Source: a virus
Strand: one strand, 5' to 3'
Length of the DNA: 34,684 nucleotides
Virus record (IMG/VR): IMGVR_UViG_3300008107_000931
Location: 1-34,684 of that record
Below the pieces are notes generated by a model. It was not told where the DNA came from and did no database searches. It was given only the letters and a program-made list of their open reading frames with translations. A program made the position numbers and the translations under genes. Positions 29,857-34,684 of the stretch are shown here, piece by piece (the stretch's first letter is position 1; every line of letters begins with the position of its first letter).

Positions 29857-30393
29857 ATGACTTGCGCCATCACCGAAAAGAAGTGTACACTAACACCAAC
29901 GAGGCAACAAGTCATCGACGCCAAAGTCAAGACGGCTGAGTGGCTGAAGAACTTAGAGCTTGAGGACGAAGAGATTGAGTCCAAGGCAGAACAAGAAGCC
30001 GCCCGTAAGTCTTTTGCAAGTCTCGTGACAGGCCAGCCTGTGGGCAATACGCAACAAGCGTTGGCTAATTTAAAGACTCCTGCTGCAGTGCAGCATTTGG
30101 TTGGGATGCTTACAGCCTATGACTGGGCGTTTGTCGAGCAGGCCAAAGAACTGCGGGGCTACGCAGTGGCTCAGATCCTAGAAGAAGTCAAACATCCAGA
30201 CGCACGCATCAGGCTCAAGGCGCTAGACATGTTGGGTAAGGTCACGGAAGTTGCCCTCTTCACCGAACGGGTGGAGGTCAAGAAGACTGAGATGTCGGAT
30301 GTGGAGCTAGAGACGCGAATCAAAGAGAAGCTCAACAGGTTCATGGGCGTGATTGATGTGATTGACGTTACGGCAGACAAAGATGAAGCCTGA
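29857..30393 (+). CDS. terS: Terminase small subunit
   Basis: A 178-residue protein. It has an acidic helical start, a central helix region (AYDWAFVEQAKELRGYAVAQ) and the pattern RLKALDMLGKVTEVALFTERVEV, which I recognise from phage small terminases, followed by a C-terminal helix with RIKEKLNRFMG. It would bind the packaging site and regulate the large subunit. AAGGAG sits 7 bases before the ATG. The 3' end overlaps the large terminase start by about 10 bases, a typical coupled pair. Assignment rests on these patterns plus position. Confidence 0.82.
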   Translation: MTCAITEKKCTLTPTRQQVIDAKVKTAEWLKNLELEDEEIESKAEQEAARKSFASLVTGQPVGNTQQALANLKTPAAVQHLVGMLTAYDWAFVEQAKELRGYAVAQILEEVKHPDARIRLKALDMLGKVTEVALFTERVEVKKTEMSDVELETRIKEKLNRFMGVIDVIDVTADKDEA

Positions 30394-31000
30394 AAACTTC
30401 ACAACGCTCAGCAAGCTGGAGCTAGAAGCCATGGCCAAGGCCCTGCCGCACATGAGTGTTAGAGAAAAGATGGAGCTTTTTGACGACTTAGAGCTTCGTG
30501 AGTCCCGCGCCAAACTGCAGGCAGCCAAAACAAACATGCTGGGGTTTGCCCAAGCGGTGTATCCGGGCTTTAAGATTGGCCCCCACCACAGAAAGCTGGC
30601 TAAGATCTTTACAGATGTAGTTGAGGGCAAGAAAAAACGCGTGATTATCAACATCGCGCCTCGTATGGGTAAGTCTGAGTTCTCCTCATACCTGTTCCCT
30701 GCGTACTTTTTGGGTAAATATCCCGAGAAAAAGATCATCATGGGCACGCACACTGCGGGTCTGTCAGAAGACTTTGGCCGTCGCATCCGTAACTTGATTG
30801 ATTCAGATGAATACAGAGAAGTTTTCCCAAGCACCATGGTGGCTGACGACCAGAAGGCGGCTGGTAAGTGGTCTACAAGCGCTGGCGGTCAGTACTATGC
30901 TGCTGGTGTCGGGGGCGCTCTTGCTGGTCGTGGTGCTGATCTGTTCGTTATTGACGATCCTCACTCGGAGCAGGACAGACCTGACTGGGCGCCTGATTGA
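30383..31000 (+). pseudogene. terL: Terminase large subunit, N-terminal ATPase part (frame-interrupted)
   Basis: 205 residues of the packaging ATPase. Residues 91-98 (IAPRMGKS) are the variant Walker A of large terminases, and LFVIDDPHSEQD at 187-198 is Walker B with the catalytic acid. After SEQD the frame reads RPDWAPD and stops, while the neighbouring frame continues with TDLTGRLIDYQARNP and the rest of a terminase. Complete proteins normally have a few dozen residues between these points, including a TRW-type motif; none is present in any frame. So a block of 3n+2 bases seems to be missing (or the assembly is wrong). Start at 30383 overlaps the small terminase stop; an ATG at 30362 is an alternative. 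Confidence 0.8.
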
Positions 31001-31805
31001 CTACCAAGCTAGGAATCCAGAAGCAATTCCGTGGGAAATTGTAGAGTTGCCGGCCATCCTGAACGATGGGGGAGAAGATGAGAAGTCTCTTTGGCCAGAG
31101 CAGTGGCCGCTTGAGGCATTGAAATCCACAAAAGCATCCATTGACCCACGGTATTGGAACGCGCAGTACATGCAGCAGCCCACGGCGGAGAACTCGGCCA
31201 TCGTCTCACGCAAGATGTGGCGTATTTGGGAGCCTGAAGACCCGCCAAAGTGCGAATACATCATTCAGTCGTGGGATACGGCGTTTGAAACCAAGAACAA
31301 CTCTGACTATTCCGCCTGTACAACGTGGGGCATCTTCTACAACGAGGAAGAGAATGACTCGCCCCAGCTAATACTGCTGGATGCGTTTAAAGATCGCATG
31401 GCGTTTCCCGAACTCAAGCAAGTTGCGCTCAAACACTACAGAGAGTGGGAACCAGACGCGTGCATTGTGGAGAAGAAGGCCGCTGGCGCACCACTGCTTC
31501 AGGAACTGAGGGCAATGGGAATCCCAGTTCAAGAGTTCAGCCCGTCAAGGGGCAACGACAAGACAGTGCGTGTCAACGCAGTTGCGGATTTATTCAGCAG
31601 TGGTAAAGTCTGGGCACCCGACACACGCTGGGCACGGGAAGTAATTGAAGAGATGGCGGCTTTCCCCGTTGGAGAGCACGACGACTTCGTGGATACGACC
31701 ACACAGGCGCTGCTACGCTTTAGGCAAGGCGGTTTTATTTCTTTGGACACGGACGAGAAAGACGAATCCGAAATCTTTCGCCGTAAGACACACGCATACT
31801 ACTAG
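30975..31805 (+). pseudogene. terL: Terminase large subunit, C-terminal nuclease part
   Basis: 276 codons continuing the large terminase in another frame. TDLTGRLIDYQ marks the end of the ATPase domain; QSWDTAFETKNNSDYSACTT supplies the first metal-binding Asp of the RNase H-like nuclease, EKKAAGAPLLQEL the central acidic residue and EHDDFVDTTTQALL the C-terminal Asp pair, all in order. There is no convincing start codon or ribosome site, so this part cannot be made alone. Upstream codons of the same frame (from 30798) do not look like terminase. If the interruption is real, this genome could not package without help. Confidence 0.8.
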
Positions 31806-31813
31806 GAATACAC

Positions 31814-34318
31814 ATGGCAACGAATATCGACAAAGCGCTGTACCAACAACCCGTGGGCATCGATGCGCTGGGCGAACAAGAGTCACCCATTGAAATTGAG
31901 ATTGTTGACCCTGAAGAAGTAACCATTGGTGTGGACGGGATGGAGATCTCAATTGGCAAGGGTGATTCAGAGGAAGAAGGTTTTGATGACAACTTAGCCG
32001 AGTACATGGACGATGGTGCCTTGCAGTCGATGGGCGGCGACTTGATGGCGGACATTGACCAAGACAAGCAGTCACGCAAAGAGTGGGAGAAGACCTACGT
32101 TGACGGGTTAAAGCTGCTGGGTCTTCAGATAGAGGAGCGCACTGAGCCATGGCAAGGCGCTTGCGGCGTGTTCCACCCCATGATTACAGAAGCCGTTGTG
32201 CGCTTCCAAGCCGAGACAATTACCGAGACGTTCCCAGCCCAAGGGCCTGTGCGCTCTAAGATTATTGGTAGAGACACGCCTGAGAACCAAGAGATCGCAG
32301 CCAACGTCGAAGAGGACATGAACTACGAGTTGACGGAAGTCATGACTGAGTACCGCTCTGAGCATGAGCGCATGCTGTGGTCACTGCCAGCTACAGGTTC
32401 AGCGTTTAAGAAGGTGTACTACGACCCCAGTTTGGGACGTCAGGTATCCATGTTTATTCCAGCAGAAGACATGTTGCTCCCATACGGCGCGACAGATCTG
32501 GACACTTGCTACCGCGTCACGCACGTCATGCGCAAGACCAAGAACGAGATTGTCAAACTCCAGCAAGCTGGGTTCTATCTGGACATCGACCTGCCTGATG
32601 CGCCCAAAGACCGTACTGACATTCAGAAAGCCAAGGACAAAGAGACTGGCTTTAATGATCTGAACGACGACCGCTACACAATCTATGAGTGCCATGTGGA
32701 CTTGAACCTTGAAGGTTACGAGGACATGACTGAGGACGAAGACGGTGAGGAAGAAGAGACCGGCATCATGTTGCCGTACGTTGTCACCATCATCAAAGGC
32801 ACAAACGACATCCTGTCAATCCGCCGTAACTGGAACGAAGACGATGAACTCAGACTCAAGCGCCAGCACTTTGTGCACTATCAGTACATCCCCGGCTTTG
32901 GAGCATATGGTTTTGGACTCTTCCACCTTATCGGTGGTTTTGCCAAGTCAGCCACTAGCCTTATGCGTCAGTTGGTCGACGCAGGAACGTTATCTAACCT
33001 TCCGGGTGGACTCAAGTCAAGGGGTTTGCGAATCAAAGGCGATGACACACCAATCGCCCCCGGTGAGTGGAGAGACGTTGACGTAGCCTCTGGCAACATC
33101 CGTGACAGCATACTGCCGCTTCCATACAAGGAGCCAAGCGCAACGCTGTTCAACTTGATGCAGACCATCGTTGATGAAGGCCGCCGCTTTGCCGCGACTG
33201 CTGACATGAAGGTGTCTGACATGAGCGCCAACGCGCCTGTCGGTACAACGCTAGCTCTCTTAGAGCGTCAATTAAAGGTGATGACTGCGGTGCAGGCTCG
33301 TGTGCACTTTGCATTGAAGCAAGAGTTAAAGCTCTTGAAGAACATCATCCGCGACTACACCGATCCAGACTACACATACGATCCTGAGTACGGCTCACGT
33401 AAAGCAAAGAAGACTGACTACGACAAGGTTGACATCATCCCCGTGTCAGATCCTAACGCGGCTACCATGAGCCAGCGCGTAATCCAGTACCAAGCTGTGA
33501 TTCAGATGGCGCAGATGGCTCCGGACATTTACAACTTGCCAGAACTTCACCGTGGTATGTTAAACGTCTTGGGCATCAAGAACGCAGAAAAGCTTGTGCC
33601 AATTGAGGACGATCAGAAGCCGACAGATCCTGTGCAAGAGAATCAGAACGCGCTCAAGGGCACGCCACTCAAAGCGTTCCTGCATCAAGACCACGCTTCA
33701 CACATTCAAGTGCACATGATGCTGTTGCAAGATCCCCAGATCCAGCAGTTCATTGGACAGAACCCACAGGCCCCCAAGATCATGGGTGCAATTACTGCAC
33801 ACATTGCAGAGCACGTTGGCTATCAGATGCGTCAGAAGATCGAGCAGCAGTTGGGTATGCCTCTGCCTCCCGAAGACGAGAAGTTGCCACCGCAGATTGA
33901 GATTGCCTTGTCCGGCATGATGGCGCAAGCCGCGCAACAGGTAATGCAACAAGCGCAGGCCAAAGCCGCACAGCAACAAGCCCAGCAGCAAGCGCAAGAT
34001 CCGATTGTGCAGATGCAGATGCAAGAGTTGCAACTAAAGCAACAAGAATTGGAATTAAAGAAACAGAAGATCATGATGGACGCCGCAGCCAAAGCGGATG
34101 CCCAGCAGTTGAAAGAACAAGAAGTCAGTGGTCGCTTAGAACTCGACGCCCTCAAAGTGGGTGCACAAATTAAAGAGTCCCAAGCTAAAACCCAGTTTGA
34201 CCAAGAACGTGCCGGTGTCCAAATGGGCACTGACATTGCAAAGAGCAAAGCCCAAATGGAATTGCAAGCGCGAACTGCTGCGCTTCAAAATAGCAGGAAC
34301 CAAGGTTCTAGAAAATGA
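31814..34318 (+). CDS. Portal protein
   Basis: An 834-residue portal. An acidic N-terminal segment (about 1-90) leads to the core beginning EEMD-like WEKTYVDGLKLLGLQIEE and WQGACGVFHPMITEAVVRFQ, then a clip/stem-like region with KKVYYDPSLGRQVSMFIPAE and later FGLFHLIGGFAKSATSLMRQ. From about 700 the chain is Gln/Ala-rich and strongly coiled-coil, as in the C-terminal barrel or tail of large podovirus-type portals. It forms the dodecameric DNA gate at one capsid vertex and docks the terminase. It starts 8 bases after the terminase stop. The size suits podovirus-like portals; tail type itself is not shown. Confidence 0.88.
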   Translation: MATNIDKALYQQPVGIDALGEQESPIEIEIVDPEEVTIGVDGMEISIGKGDSEEEGFDDNLAEYMDDGALQSMGGDLMADIDQDKQSRKEWEKTYVDGLKLLGLQIEERTEPWQGACGVFHPMITEAVVRFQAETITETFPAQGPVRSKIIGRDTPENQEIAANVEEDMNYELTEVMTEYRSEHERMLWSLPATGSAFKKVYYDPSLGRQVSMFIPAEDMLLPYGATDLDTCYRVTHVMRKTKNEIVKLQQAGFYLDIDLPDAPKDRTDIQKAKDKETGFNDLNDDRYTIYECHVDLNLEGYEDMTEDEDGEEEETGIMLPYVVTIIKGTNDILSIRRNWNEDDELRLKRQHFVHYQYIPGFGAYGFGLFHLIGGFAKSATSLMRQLVDAGTLSNLPGGLKSRGLRIKGDDTPIAPGEWRDVDVASGNIRDSILPLPYKEPSATLFNLMQTIVDEGRRFAATADMKVSDMSANAPVGTTLALLERQLKVMTAVQARVHFALKQELKLLKNIIRDYTDPDYTYDPEYGSRKAKKTDYDKVDIIPVSDPNAATMSQRVIQYQAVIQMAQMAPDIYNLPELHRGMLNVLGIKNAEKLVPIEDDQKPTDPVQENQNALKGTPLKAFLHQDHASHIQVHMMLLQDPQIQQFIGQNPQAPKIMGAITAHIAEHVGYQMRQKIEQQLGMPLPPEDEKLPPQIEIALSGMMAQAAQQVMQQAQAKAAQQQAQQQAQDPIVQMQMQELQLKQQELELKKQKIMMDAAAKADAQQLKEQEVSGRLELDALKVGAQIKESQAKTQFDQERAGVQMGTDIAKSKAQMELQARTAALQNSRNQGSRK

Positions 34319-34515
34319 TTCAAGAATTCGCACGCGTATTGCGCGACAAAATACGCACTGACATGAACAACTACGCCGACGACATCGCCGGTGGAGCATG
34401 TCGAACATTCGATGAATATCAAAAACTCTGCGGGATTATTTCGGGTCTAGCCCTTGCAGAGCGTTATCTCCTTGACCTGCAGCAGAAAGTTGAAGAATCA
34501 CATGATCGAGACTGA
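34315..34515 (+). CDS. Small helical protein after the portal
   Basis: A 66-residue protein (MIQEFARVLRDKIRTDMNNY, then CRTFDEYQKLCGIISGLALA). The ATG overlaps the portal stop (ATGA). Two predicted helices with a hydrophobic face; short proteins of this kind commonly follow the portal in related phages. No function assigned. Confidence 0.75.
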   Translation: MIQEFARVLRDKIRTDMNNYADDIAGGACRTFDEYQKLCGIISGLALAERYLLDLQQKVEESHDRD

Positions 34516-34684
34516 ATCAGGATTGATTTTGCCCCCCGGTATTTCGTTGCCGCCACACATCCAGCCAGTAGAACAGCCTGACGAAGATGATGATAACGAT
34601 ACAAAAGCAGGTGCACTGCCATCCCCAACAGGGTGGAAGTTACTTTGCGTAGTGCCTGAAGTTGAAGCAAAGATTGCAGGCACA
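34502..34684 (+). CDS. GroES-like co-chaperonin (3' truncated by window end)
   Basis: The first 61 codons of a gene that runs off the window. After a proline/acidic leader (IETESGLILPPGISLPPHIQ, then EQPDEDDDN) comes ALPSPTGWKLLCVVPEVEAK, which resembles the first strand of phage-encoded Cpn10/GroES proteins (PxGWxLLxxxPExE). I recall such genes just after the portal in other phages. It would cap a host GroEL-like chaperonin during folding of capsid protein. The ATG overlaps the upstream gene by 14 bases. Assignment rests on one motif and position because the rest is missing. Confidence 0.6.
   Translation, partial: MIETESGLILPPGISLPPHIQPVEQPDEDDDNDTKAGALPSPTGWKLLCVVPEVEAKIAGT

Noticed and set aside
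29634-29939. Plus-strand frame across the divergent control region
   Set aside because: It overlaps the promoter and hairpin, lacks a ribosome site, and runs out of frame into the small terminase.
30798-30971. N-terminal part of the frame leading into the terminase nuclease domain
   Set aside because: Before about 30972 the sequence encodes the ATPase domain in the other frame; the peptide here has no terminase features.

Overview
The window reads as most of a tailed double-stranded DNA bacteriophage genome. It has a small terminase, a large terminase, a portal, a GroES-like co-chaperonin and a giant virion-associated polyvalent protein, plus a phage-type replication set: primase-helicase, SNF2-type helicase, family A DNA polymerase, Cas4/RecB-like nuclease, HNH and VRR-NUC nucleases. 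There are no rRNA, tRNA or bacterial housekeeping genes. The host cannot be fixed from sequence; sigma-70-like promoters and strong AAGGAG ribosome sites fit a bacterial, probably proteobacterial, host. No endolysin, capsid, tail or integrase gene was recognised, so the genome must continue beyond the window. Both edges cut through plus-strand genes, so the two ends may join through the missing structural genes of a circular or permuted genome.

Layout: (1) 2-8209, plus strand, the 3' part of a polyvalent protein of more than 2,700 residues, ending at a strong terminator (8303-8332). (2) 8332-20226, minus strand, a compact replication and recombination operon, many genes overlapping by 4-20 bases. 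(3) 20256-21005, about 750 bases of non-coding, strongly strand-biased DNA with a CC dinucleotide repeated about every 5 bases. (4) 21015-29468, minus strand, accessory genes, mostly small and unknown, with an M20/M28-like peptidase, a large Cys-rich protein and several tiny membrane proteins. Seven copies of a 16-base palindrome, RGGGACANNTGTCCCN, lie at 22.3 kb and 26.9-29.5 kb. A 413-base gap (28166-28578) carries an extended -10 promoter, a DnaA-box match, an AT-rich tract, stem-loops and direct repeats, and is the best origin candidate. (5) 29469-29856, divergent control region. (6) 29857-34684, plus strand, packaging module: small terminase, broken large terminase, portal, a small protein and the start of a GroES-like gene.

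The minus-strand genes would copy and recombine phage DNA and take over the host; the plus-strand genes package DNA and build the virion. The main oddities are the pentamer-phased tract, the dispersed palindrome family, the large terminase that appears to have lost an internal block with a frame change, three separate metallopeptidase-like signatures, and a leucine at the key position 762 equivalent of the DNA polymerase.
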